Under the pieces are notes generated by a model that saw only the letters and a list, made by a program, of their open reading frames with translations, ran no database searches and was not told where the DNA came from. Made by a program: the position numbers and the translations under genes. A DNA stretch of 25,745 nt from CAZDHT01 sp964505325 (GTDB taxonomy: Bacteria; Planctomycetota; PUPC01). Where the stretch lies: contig CAZDHT010000048.1 in NCBI GenBank assembly GCA_964505325.1, positions 1-25,745 of the forward strand. Reading direction: 5' to 3'. Shown here piece after piece: positions 15,660 to 22,448 of the stretch (the first letter of the stretch is position 1; every line of letters starts with the position of its first letter).

Positions 15660-15688
15660 ATGATAGCACCCGCCAATGTCCCCCGCAA
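15660..15688 (-). promoter_or_regulatory. sigma70-like promoter for the beta-helix gene
   Basis: On the minus strand TTGCGG (15688-15683) and TATCAT (15665-15660) are spaced by 17 bp. Transcription would start near 15653, about 43 nt before the ATG. Confidence 0.5.
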
Positions 15689-15742
15689 GAATCGATCTCG
15701 CGGTGCTTGCGCAATAGGCCAGCGCCGCCATCTTCTGAGTAA

Positions 15743-15762
15743 CACTTCAGCCAGCTGAAGTG
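15743..15762. repeat. Perfect short palindrome (9-bp arms, 2-bp loop)
   Basis: CACTTCAGC, then CA, then GCTGAAGTG. It lies in the non-coding stretch between the beta-helix gene and subunit D, just left of two more hairpins. There is no T-tract, so a terminator is not indicated. Confidence 0.6.
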
Positions 15763-15784
15763 CAGAAAGTTGGGACAGCCAGCG

Positions 15785-15844
15785 GGTGCCAGTCCCGTTT
15801 TCCGCCGTGCGACCCGCGGCCGGCGAAAAACAGTGACTGGCACC
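15785..15844. repeat. 60-bp interrupted palindrome, REP/MITE-like
   Basis: Outer arms GGTGCCAGTC (15785-15794) and GACTGGCACC (15835-15844) pair perfectly. Inside them a T-rich stretch (GTTTT at 15797-15801) followed by CGCCG can pair with CGGCG and an A-run (15821-15830), with small bulges. No open frame or transposase is associated. I see one copy in the window. Confidence 0.6.
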
Positions 15845-15854
15845 AGCGAAGCGG

Positions 15855-15893
15855 CCCTGAGCTTGTCGAAGGGGAGCGGAGACGTGCCGCTCC
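15855..15893. repeat. REP-like motif followed by a perfect hairpin
   Basis: CCCTGAGCTTGTCGAAGGGG at 15855-15874 resembles a repetitive extragenic motif I know from many bacterial genomes. It abuts GGAGCGG (15873-15879), a 7-nt loop, and CCGCTCC (15887-15893), a perfect 7-bp stem. There is no T-run on either side. Confidence 0.5.
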
Positions 15894-15962
15894 GACGCAG
15901 CGGTACGGCAGCTTGCTACCGACCTCTTACCGCTTTTCGCAGCCTACAATGGAGGCATCGAC

Positions 15963-16151
15963 TCCGGTTCGTGCTCGTACTCTTGCTCCTACTTGTACTC
16001 TCGCTTGTGTGTCAGCGGAGGGGAGTACGAGTAAGAGTACGAGTAAGAGTAAGAGTAAGGGGGCTATCGCTGGGCCATGATCATTTCCTTGATCTTCATC
16101 AGGCGGCTGATGTCGCTGCGCTCGCGCTCGCTGATCTTCTGCTCGATGTCG
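15963..16151 (-). repeat. Direct-repeat copy B: 3' end of subunit D gene plus hexamer inverted repeat
   Basis: This is the presumed source copy, since here the 90-bp identical block (16062-16151) is the real end of the D gene. To its left is an imperfect inverted repeat: a CTCNTA-rich arm (about 15974-16008), a loop with GTGTGTCAGCGGAGG, and a GAGTAM-rich arm (about 16022-16057). Transcribed from the ATPase operon it would form a long imperfect hairpin right after the last stop codon, which might end or stabilise the message (inference). Confidence 0.85.
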
Positions 16152-16696
16152 CGGCGGTCTTCCTGAAGCTCGGGGATGAGGACGTATTCGAGGGCGTTGG
16201 TCCGCCGGCGGGTCCGCTCGAGCTCGTGCGCCAGCAGCAACAGGGTTTTTTCCACCTGGGCCAGTTCGAACAGCATGTCGGGCAGCTTGCGGAGCTCCTC
16301 GAACGCGATGTCGAGCTCGGGCGGGGTCTGTGTGAGGCTGTAGCGAAACCGTCGATCGCGGATTACGGATTGCGGATCGCGGAATTGCGGAACAGACACA
16401 CCCATGATGCGGGCGCGTCCGACATCGAGGTCGATCGGTGCAGCGTTCTGCCGCACCGCCTCGGCGATGGCGTCCTGCGGCGCGACCGCCGTGGCGAGCG
16501 TGAAACGCGCCAGCAGACGAGGGAACGCACCGTCAAGCCGCCGGCGCAGGCTGCCGTATTTTCCCAGCAGGTCGGTCACTTCGCGGACCAGCCCCTCCAG
16601 CTTGTCCTTGAGGAGCTTGTGTCCGCGCTGCGCCAGCACGAGGCGCTTCCGCAGCCGAAACAGCTCCATCCGGTTGGGACTGACCTTTTTCTTCAT
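16064..16696 (-). CDS. ntpD: V/A-type ATPase subunit D (central stalk)
   Basis: A 210-residue long coiled-coil protein that, with F, forms the rotor shaft linking the A3B3 head to the membrane ring. The family opening (PNRMELFRLRKRLVLAQRGHK), the centre (ARIMGV.VP) and the C-terminal signature (EKTLLLLAHELERTRRRTNALEYVLIPEL) are all present. Residues 105-116 (FRDPQSVIRDRR) are encoded by 7-bp ATCCGYR units (16349-16390) and look like an in-frame repeat insertion between the conserved VPQ and YSLTQTPPE. Upstream, the B-D junction is a heptamer array and no Shine-Dalgarno sequence is visible before ATG 16696. It is the last gene of the operon, and its final 28 codons are duplicated at 12850-12937. 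Confidence 0.95.
   Translation of the reverse strand: MKKKVSPNRMELFRLRKRLVLAQRGHKLLKDKLEGLVREVTDLLGKYGSLRRRLDGAFPRLLARFTLATAVAPQDAIAEAVRQNAAPIDLDVGRARIMGVSVPQFRDPQSVIRDRRFRYSLTQTPPELDIAFEELRKLPDMLFELAQVEKTLLLLAHELERTRRRTNALEYVLIPELQEDRRDIEQKISERERSDISRLMKIKEMIMAQR
16349..16390 (-). repeat. Heptamer repeat embedded in subunit D coding sequence
   Basis: On the minus strand the units ATCCGCA, ATCCGTA and ATCCGCG follow one another, flanked by degenerate copies. They encode the Arg/Asp/Pro/Gln/Ser-rich stretch at residues 105-116 of subunit D and keep the reading frame. Confidence 0.6.
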
Positions 16697-16756
16697 AAGC
16701 TGTTGACTGTCAGCTTTCAGCTATCAGCTATCGGCTGACGGCTGAGAGCTGACAGC
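16697..16756 (-). repeat. Heptamer array across the subunit B-D junction
   Basis: On the minus strand, seven contiguous units lie at 16756-16708: GCTGTCA, GCTCTCA, GCCGTCA, GCCGATA, GCTGATA, GCTGAAA and GCTGACA. A degenerate unit follows at 16707-16701. The array encodes the last ten residues and the stop of subunit B and fills the 27-nt leader of D. Confidence 0.75.
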
Positions 16757-18136
16757 TTCCTCGGTCCGCGCCTTGTAGTACTTGTCGAGCGTTTCGGGTT
16801 TGCAGCGTTTCAGCTCCGTTCTCGGCAATATGCCCACCAGGTCCCATCCAAGGTCAAGGGCTTCTTCGATGGAACGGTTTTCATCGGGGCGTTGGGCCAC
16901 GAACCTTTGCTCGAACTCGTCGGAGAACTTCACGAAGAGCAGGTCGATGGGCGAGAGCGACGACTCGCCCAGGACCACGGCCAGCTCCTTGGCGCTCTTG
17001 CCGCGCGCGTACGCCGCGTACAGTTGGTTCATCAGCTCCGAGTGGTCCCCGCGCGTCTTGCCCTCGCCGATGCCCTTGTCCTTCAGCCGCGACAACGAGG
17101 GCAGGACATCGACCGGGGGGTAGATCCCCTGGCTGTGGAGCGGCCGGTCGATGAACATTTGCCCCTCGGTGATGTAGCCTGTCAGGTCGGGCACCGGGTT
17201 GGTCTTGTCGTCGTCGGGCATCGACAGGATGGGGATCTGGGTGATCGAGCCCTTCAGACCGCGGATGCGCCCGGCCCGTTCGTATACCTGCGAGAGGTCG
17301 GTGTACAGGTAACCCGGATAGCCGCGACGGCCGGGGACCTCCTTCCGCGCCGCCGAGACCTCGCGCAGCGCGTCGCAGTAGTTGGTCATGTCGGTCAGGA
17401 TCACCAGCACGTGCATGTCGAGCTCGAAGGCGAGGTACTCAGCGGTGGTCAGCGCGACGCGCGGCGCGGCGAGCCGCTCGATTACGGGGTCGTTCGCCAG
17501 GTTGATGAACAGGACGGCGCGCTCGATGGCGCCCGTCCGCTTGAAGTCCTGAATGAAGTAGTCGGATTCCTCGAACGTGATGCCCATGGCGCAGAACACC
17601 ACGGCGAAGCCCTCTTCGGTCGAGAGCACTTTGGCCTGGCGGGCGATCTGGGCGCCTATCATGGCGTGCGGCAGGCCGGCGCCGCTGAACAAGGGGAGCT
17701 TCTGCCCGCGGACGAGCGTGTTCATCACGTCGATGGTCGAGATGCCGGTCTGGATGAACTCGTTGGGGTAGTCGCGCGCGCACGGGTTGATCGGGTTGCC
17801 GTTGATGTCCACGCTTTTCACGGGGATGACGGGCGGGCCGCCGTCGATGGGCCGGCCCATGCCGTCGAACGTCCGGCCCACCATGTCGGGCGAGACGTCC
17901 ATCCGCAGGCCGCGCCCGAGGAACCGCAGCTTGACACGGCCGGGAGCGATGTCGCGCGTGCCCTCGAACAACTGGACCAGCGCGGTATTGGTGGTAACCT
18001 CGAGCACCCGGGCGAGGCGCCGCGACCCGTCCTGGAGCTGGACCTCGGCCAGCTCGCCGTAGGTTACGCCCTCGACATCCTCGACCAGCATCAGCGGCCC
18101 GATGATGTCACGTACGGTCTTGTATTCTTTCAGCAA
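16724..18136 (-). CDS. ntpB: V/A-type ATPase subunit B (regulatory, non-catalytic)
   Basis: A 470-residue protein of the A3B3 head. Family sequence is continuous: GRTFDGMGRPIDGG (88-100), FIQTGISTIDVMN (127-139), and in place of a catalytic P-loop the degenerate SGAGLPHAMIG (151-161), as expected for B. Later blocks include GYPGYLYTDLSQVYERAGR and the ITQIPILSMPDDD segment. The start is TTG at 18136, preceded by GAGGAG at a 6-nt gap. The C-terminal tail (AVSSQPSADS) is encoded by the heptamer array at 16756-16724 and is probably a repeat-derived extension. It lies 27 bp after the inserted lipoprotein gene rather than directly after subunit A. Confidence 0.96.
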   Translation of the reverse strand: MLKEYKTVRDIIGPLMLVEDVEGVTYGELAEVQLQDGSRRLARVLEVTTNTALVQLFEGTRDIAPGRVKLRFLGRGLRMDVSPDMVGRTFDGMGRPIDGGPPVIPVKSVDINGNPINPCARDYPNEFIQTGISTIDVMNTLVRGQKLPLFSGAGLPHAMIGAQIARQAKVLSTEEGFAVVFCAMGITFEESDYFIQDFKRTGAIERAVLFINLANDPVIERLAAPRVALTTAEYLAFELDMHVLVILTDMTNYCDALREVSAARKEVPGRRGYPGYLYTDLSQVYERAGRIRGLKGSITQIPILSMPDDDKTNPVPDLTGYITEGQMFIDRPLHSQGIYPPVDVLPSLSRLKDKGIGEGKTRGDHSELMNQLYAAYARGKSAKELAVVLGESSLSPIDLLFVKFSDEFEQRFVAQRPDENRSIEEALDLGWDLVGILPRTELKRCKPETLDKYYKARTEEAVSSQPSADS

Positions 18137-18163
18137 CGTTCGCTCCTCACATCTTCCGTCCGC

Positions 18164-18538
18164 TCACTCGATGTAGATCGTCACCGCACGGCTGACTTTG
18201 CCGCCCTTGAACAGGACCCACAAGTCCGATGAAGGGTAGACCTGGCCAACGTAGAGAGCCTGGTCGAAGTCCGTCCCCCAGAACTCTTTCTGCCAGTCTG
18301 AGGGGGCCTCTGGCTTCGGGGGGTAGCGCAACGGCCCACGGAACTTCAGGCGCCGCAGCTCTGCTTCCATTTGCTTCTTCGTCAGGCCGATCCACACCTT
18401 GCTCTCAATCGCCTGCTCCAGTCGCTTGCCCTGCTTGATCCAGTCTTCGCTGGCAAGCGACAGGGGTGCTTCCGCGCGCCGCACACAGCCAGTGAGGAGT
18501 AGTACGAAGAAGGCCCACGTTGGAACAAAGCGGCTCAT
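18164..18538 (-). CDS. Small lipoprotein, possibly SmpA/OmlA (BamE)-like, inside the ATPase operon
   Basis: A 124-residue protein. ATG at 18538 overlaps the stop of subunit A (ATGA), and AGGAG sits 7 nt upstream. The open frame continues upstream to 18964, but only over subunit A. Residues 1-18 form a lipoprotein signal with lipobox LLTGC (Cys18), so export and lipidation are expected. Residues about 45-124 show a short helical segment WIGLTKKQMEAELRRL, then Pro-rich sequence, then strands ALYVGQVYPSSDLWVLFKGGKVSRAVTIYIE. This order of helix then W/F-x-F-x-G-K-V strands resembles the SmpA/OmlA fold, but similarity is by eye and weak. No ATPase subunit normally lies between A and B, and a periplasm-facing lipoprotein cannot be part of the cytoplasmic head. 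It may be a passenger gene or a partner of the complex. Confidence 0.75.
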   Translation of the reverse strand: MSRFVPTWAFFVLLLTGCVRRAEAPLSLASEDWIKQGKRLEQAIESKVWIGLTKKQMEAELRRLKFRGPLRYPPKPEAPSDWQKEFWGTDFDQALYVGQVYPSSDLWVLFKGGKVSRAVTIYIE

Positions 18539-20328
18539 GTCTCTTCTCCTTTTTCCGCGGTCTTCTCGGTAGCCGCCGCGGCGATCTGTTCGTCGATCTC
18601 CTTGGAAATGCCCTCGAACTCTTCGAGCTTGTCCTCGGGCATCAGCTTCGCGCGCGCGATCCGTTCCAGCACCGGGAGCTGGCTCAGCTTGTCGATGTCC
18701 GCTCCCGCCTCGAGCGCGGCGCGGGCCTTGTGGTGGTAATGGGTAATGACGTTCAGCATTTTGAACTGCTTGTCGAGCGAGGTATAGGTGTCGATCTCCA
18801 TGAAGGCGTTCTGGTGCAGGAAGTCCTCGCGGATCATCTTCGCCGCCTGGAGGGTGAGCCGGTCGGAGTCGGACAGCGCGTCCATCCCGACCAGCCGCAC
18901 GATCTCCTCCAGCTCGGCCTCGCGCTGAAGGAGGCTGCTGGCCTCGGTGCGGTTCTTTTCCCACTCGGGGCCGATGGTCTCGTTGACGTGCCGGTCGATC
19001 TCCTTGCGGTAGAGCGAGTAGCTGGTGAGCCAGTTGATGGCGGGGAAGTGGCGCTGCGCCGCGAGGCGGTCGTCCAGGCCCCAGAACACACGGGCCACCC
19101 GAAGGGTGGCCTGCACGACCGGCTCGGAGAGGTCACCGCCGGGCGGGCTGACGGCGCCGATCAGGCTGACGCTCCCGCGCCGCTCGTCCGACCCGAGGCA
19201 GATGACGTTGCCGGCCCGTTCGTAGAACGCCGCGATGCGGCTGCCCAGGTAGGCGGGGTATCCCTCCTCGCCCGGCATCTCCTCGAGCCGGCCGGAGATC
19301 TCGCGGATGGCTTCGGCCCAGCGCGAGGTGGAGTCCGCCATCATGGCCACGTCGTAGCCCATGTCGCGGAAGTACTCGGCCATGGCGATTCCGGTGAACA
19401 CGCTCGCCTCCCGCGCGGCGACGGGCATGTTGCTGGTGTTGGCGACCAGCACGGTCCGCTCGAACAGCGGGCGGCCGGTGCGGGGGTCTTCCAGCTCGGG
19501 GAATTCGAGCAGCACATCGGTCATCTCGTTGCCGCGTTCGCCACAGCCCACGTACATGATCAGGTCCGCGTCCGCCCACTTGGCGAGCTGGTGCTGCACG
19601 ACGGTCTTGCCCGAGCCGAACGGGCCGGGCACACAGGCTGTACCACCCTTGGCGACCGGGAAGAGCGTATCCAGGATGCGCTGGCCGGTCACGAGCGGCG
19701 CCGTGGGGGGGATTCGGCCGGCGACGGGCCGGGCCTCCCGCACAGGCCAGCGCTGGAGCATCGTCAACTCGTGCGAGCCCGAATCGCTCTCGACCACTGC
19801 GACCGTCTCCTCGACCGTTGCGTCTTTCTCCTCGATTGAGGCGACCTTGCCCTCGACCCCGCCCGGCACCATGATCTTGTGGACGATTGCCTGGGTCTCG
19901 TCGACGTGGCCGATGATGTCGCCGGTGACCACCGCATCACCCACCTTGACGTCGGGCACGAAGCGCCACTTTTTCTCGCGATCGATGGCGGGAATCTCGA
20001 CGCCGCGCGTGATGAAATTCCCCGTCTGACTCATGATCTTTTCGAGCGGGCGTTGGACGCCGTCGTAGATCGTGCCGAGCATGCCCGGCCCGAGCTCGAC
20101 GGTGAGCGGCATCTCGGTGCGGACGACCGGATCGCCCGGGCCGAGGCCCTCCGTCTCTTCATAGACCTGGATGGAGTGCTCGTCGCCGCGGATCTCGATG
20201 ACCTCGCCGAAGAGCCGCTGCTCGCCCACGCGGACGACCTCGTGCATCTTTGTGCCTTCGAGGTCCACCGCAACCACCAGCGGCCCCGACACCTTGATGA
20301 TCTTGCCTGCGCCTGTTTCTGCCATCAT
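18535..20328 (-). CDS. ntpA: V/A-type ATPase catalytic subunit A
   Basis: A 597-residue protein of typical subunit A length. The Walker A loop GPFGSGKT is at residues 235-242. It is followed by the family blocks VGCGERGNEMTDVL, MADSTSRWAEA (Walker B region), and EEGYPAYLGSRIAAFYERAG. The N-terminal beta-barrel (GKIIKVSGPLVVA) and the A-specific insert (about residues 115-185) are present. It hydrolyses ATP, or makes it if the enzyme runs in reverse, in the cytoplasmic head. ATG 20328 is used; a second ATG follows directly. The gene starts 11 bp after subunit F and overlaps the lipoprotein gene by 4 bp at its end. Confidence 0.97.
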   Translation of the reverse strand: MMAETGAGKIIKVSGPLVVAVDLEGTKMHEVVRVGEQRLFGEVIEIRGDEHSIQVYEETEGLGPGDPVVRTEMPLTVELGPGMLGTIYDGVQRPLEKIMSQTGNFITRGVEIPAIDREKKWRFVPDVKVGDAVVTGDIIGHVDETQAIVHKIMVPGGVEGKVASIEEKDATVEETVAVVESDSGSHELTMLQRWPVREARPVAGRIPPTAPLVTGQRILDTLFPVAKGGTACVPGPFGSGKTVVQHQLAKWADADLIMYVGCGERGNEMTDVLLEFPELEDPRTGRPLFERTVLVANTSNMPVAAREASVFTGIAMAEYFRDMGYDVAMMADSTSRWAEAIREISGRLEEMPGEEGYPAYLGSRIAAFYERAGNVICLGSDERRGSVSLIGAVSPPGGDLSEPVVQATLRVARVFWGLDDRLAAQRHFPAINWLTSYSLYRKEIDRHVNETIGPEWEKNRTEASSLLQREAELEEIVRLVGMDALSDSDRLTLQAAKMIREDFLHQNAFMEIDTYTSLDKQFKMLNVITHYHHKARAALEAGADIDKLSQLPVLERIARAKLMPEDKLEEFEGISKEIDEQIAAAATEKTAEKGEET

Positions 20329-20339
20329 TCCCAGGTTCC

Positions 20340-20693
20340 CTAACTCTCGGTCGGCGCCGCGCCGGCGCCCTCATCGACGGAAGTGAGCAGATCCACCCCC
20401 GCGGCCCGTTCGATGACTGATCGGATCAGCTCGTATCCGGTGCCTTGCGCTTCGGGCCCGTCGGGCACGACCAGCACGGCCGCCTGGGCCTCCGAACACA
20501 GTTCCTTGAACTCCTGCATCACCGGCTCGGTGACGAACGACTCGCCACAGGCGACCAGACCCACGGAGTGATCGTCGAGGAGCCCGCGAAGTGCGCCCAT
20601 GAAATCCGCCGGTCCGGCCTCGACCATCTCGAAACCGAGCGCGCCAAATGGCAGCGTGAGCCGCTCGTGCCCGATGACGACCATCCTAGCCAT
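20340..20693 (-). CDS. ntpF: V/A-type ATPase subunit F
   Basis: A 117-residue protein starting at ATG 20693. The start overlaps the end of subunit C by 8 bp and has GAGGTGAGA just before it. The open frame extends upstream to 21008, but that part only covers C. The sequence MARMVVIGHERLTLPFGALGFEMVEA and the later AVLVVPDGPEAQ fit the small Rossmann-like F subunit that sits on the central stalk with D and modulates rotation. Its place between C and A is the usual one in bacterial and archaeal operons. Confidence 0.88.
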   Translation of the reverse strand: MARMVVIGHERLTLPFGALGFEMVEAGPADFMGALRGLLDDHSVGLVACGESFVTEPVMQEFKELCSEAQAAVLVVPDGPEAQGTGYELIRSVIERAAGVDLLTSVDEGAGAAPTES

Positions 20694-21675
20694 TCTCACC
20701 TCGTATGCTCGACACGACCAGTTCCGGCTCAATCCGTCCGGCGAACCCGCCCAGCGCCGCCCGCAGGTTCCGGTTCTCGCGGAACAACTGCCAAAGGTAG
20801 GCGAACACGCGTTCTGCGCCGAACGCCACGTAACGGGCCGGCGCCAGCGTCTGCTCCAGCAGCACATCGAACCTGGCGGCCAGCTCCTGGAGTGCACCCG
20901 CGCCGCCCGATCCGTCGAACCCGGCCGCGACCCCGGCGGGCACAAGCTCCGCGAGCGCCTTGCCGACGCCGTCCGGCTCCGCGTCGGCCAGCGCGCGCAC
21001 AGAAGCATCGCGCGGCAGCCGCCGGAGCAGGATGCCGTGTATCTCGGACGGCTCGGCGCCCGATGCCCTGGCGCGGATGACCGCCTCGATCGACGCGAAG
21101 TTCCGGCGCTGCTCCGCCCACTGATCCACGAGAGGCGAGCCGAGCGGGGCCGTCAACTCCGCGAGCAGCCCGATGAACGCCCCGTCGACCGCCAGGTCAA
21201 CCGCGAACGCGCGCATCGGTCCTTCGTCTGCTTCGTTCAGCGTTGCGACTTCCTGCGCGATCTCGGCGAGGCGCGGCAGGTCGGCGATCAGCTCGTCGAT
21301 GTACTCCTCCGGAAGGCTGGAGAGCGCCACCGGCCGCCGCTCGGCGCCGCAGTAGACCGCCTTGAGGTGATTCGCGAGGTCGCGCAGATCGTACTCGATG
21401 AGAAAGACATCGGCGACCCGGTCGTCCGGACATTGCTTGACGAACGACCGGACGAAGCCGACCAGCGCGGACTCGATCACCTCGGCCGCCTGCATCGGAT
21501 CCTCGGCGCCGGAGAGGTGGACGTCCGCGTACACCGGACTGCGTCGCGCCCGGGACAACAGCTCGTCGGGCGACGAAGCGCTTGCCAGCTCGCGGACCGT
21601 TCGAGGCGGCAGCAAGAACGTCTCGAGCACAGCCGCCACGCCACTGGGGTAACACCAGTCGGTTGACTCAGCCAC
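20686..21675 (-). CDS. ntpC: V/A-type ATPase subunit C (stalk-to-ring adaptor)
   Basis: A 329-residue mostly helical protein, typical of subunit C, the funnel that couples the D/F shaft to the K ring. Segments such as LLPPRTVRELASASSPDELL near the N-terminus, VESALVGFVRSF-like helices, and LANHLKAVYCGAERR around residue 110 match the family layout. The start is GTG at 21675 with a weak AGGGTAGG upstream. The 175-bp gap to subunit E is much longer than any other gap in the operon and is filled by a hexamer array. Confidence 0.88.
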   Translation of the reverse strand: MAESTDWCYPSGVAAVLETFLLPPRTVRELASASSPDELLSRARRSPVYADVHLSGAEDPMQAAEVIESALVGFVRSFVKQCPDDRVADVFLIEYDLRDLANHLKAVYCGAERRPVALSSLPEEYIDELIADLPRLAEIAQEVATLNEADEGPMRAFAVDLAVDGAFIGLLAELTAPLGSPLVDQWAEQRRNFASIEAVIRARASGAEPSEIHGILLRRLPRDASVRALADAEPDGVGKALAELVPAGVAAGFDGSGGAGALQELAARFDVLLEQTLAPARYVAFGAERVFAYLWQLFRENRNLRAALGGFAGRIEPELVVSSIRGENG

Positions 21676-21704
21676 GGAACCTACCCTCGCCTTCCTGCCA
21701 CCCT

Positions 21705-21776
21705 ACCCTTACTCCTACTCCTACTCCTGCTCTTGCTCTTGCTCTTACTCTTGCTCTTACTCTTACTCCTGCTTTC
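21705..21776. repeat. Hexamer array (RCTCYT) in the E-C intergenic gap
   Basis: From 21711 to 21770 there are ten tandem RCTCYT units: ACTCCT x3, GCTCTT x3, ACTCTT, GCTCTT, ACTCTT, ACTCCT. Degenerate units flank them. On the transcribed strand this is a purine-rich ARGAGY run upstream of the subunit C start. The same hexamer family forms the arms at 12755-12850 and 15963-16060. The open frames that cross it are only the repeat read in different phases. The rest of the 21676-21850 gap holds no gene or clear promoter. Confidence 0.85.
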
Positions 21777-21850
21777 GCCCTCACTCCGCCTCCTCACCCC
21801 TCGCTTCGTACGATGCCCTCTCCTCAAACACGCGGTCCGCGGATATCGCC

Positions 21851-22447
21851 CTATTGCTTTCCTTGTGAGTGTGCGCCGCTCCCGAACGCCCTCTCGGCGA
21901 GGTCCGGCAGAAGCTGCGCCTTCAGTTCGTCCAGCCTCGTATCAAGCGAGAGATCGAGGTCGACCTTCTCGCCCTTGAGCACGAAGCCGCCGCGCAGCGG
22001 GAGCGAGTCCTCCGCGACCGAGAGCCCATCGCCATCCTTCAAGTCCCAGAGCAACTCCTGGATGACCGGCCGGTCGTCTGGAGCCGCGATGATCGTTCCA
22101 CTCTCGCCGGCCACGGACTGCAACTGCGCCGACAGCCACTTGCGATAGTCGCCGCTGCGGTCGCCGATGAACTGATCGATGGCCTTTGCGAACACTTCCT
22201 CGAGGATGGCGGCCTTGTGCGTCAGCAGCTTCAACTTGTTGGCGGCTGTCTCCGACGTGGTCTGCTGGTGGAGCTTCTGCTCCAGTGCCGCCCCGGCCTC
22301 TTCGGCCGCCTGCGCGGTGCGCCGTTCGCTCTCGGCCTTGGCGGCGGCCATCCGCTTCCGGGCTGCTTCTTCCGCCTCCCGAACGAGCTTCTCCGCCTCG
22401 GCCCGGGCGGATTCGAGGACCTTCTTTTCGATGTTCTCTGTGCTCAT
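21851..22447 (-). CDS. ntpE: V/A-type ATPase subunit E (peripheral stalk)
   Basis: A 198-residue protein. The first 75 residues are a charged Ala/Glu/Arg/Lys coiled coil (SARAEAEKLVREAEEAARKRMAA), followed by a globular C-terminal domain with GGFVLKGEKVDLDLSLDTRLDEL, the E-subunit pattern. It pairs with G/H to hold the head still against the rotor. ATG 22447 comes 1 bp after the stop of subunit K and has no strong ribosome site, so it is probably translationally coupled. Confidence 0.92.
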   Translation of the reverse strand: MSTENIEKKVLESARAEAEKLVREAEEAARKRMAAAKAESERRTAQAAEEAGAALEQKLHQQTTSETAANKLKLLTHKAAILEEVFAKAIDQFIGDRSGDYRKWLSAQLQSVAGESGTIIAAPDDRPVIQELLWDLKDGDGLSVAEDSLPLRGGFVLKGEKVDLDLSLDTRLDELKAQLLPDLAERAFGSGAHSQGKQ

Positions 22448-22448
22448 C

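Noticed and set aside
15945..15950. TACAAT on the plus strand as a promoter
   Set aside because: No suitable -35 at 15-19 bp and no plus-strand gene downstream.
15770..16738. A 322-codon plus-strand frame crossing the palindromes and subunit D
   Set aside because: It reads through palindromes, the hexamer repeat and antisense of D; nothing in it looks like protein.
16892..18232. Long plus-strand open frames opposite subunits A and B (also 18520-19839, 22179-23909)
   Set aside because: They are antisense shadows in GC-rich DNA, with Arg/Ala/Gly/Val-biased composition and no family resemblance, and they overlap strongly supported ATPase genes.
21705..21776. Possible CRISPR-like or coding repeat
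   Set aside because: Units are 6 bp with no spacers, and the Leu/Ala/Thr runs in all frames simply reflect the hexamer.
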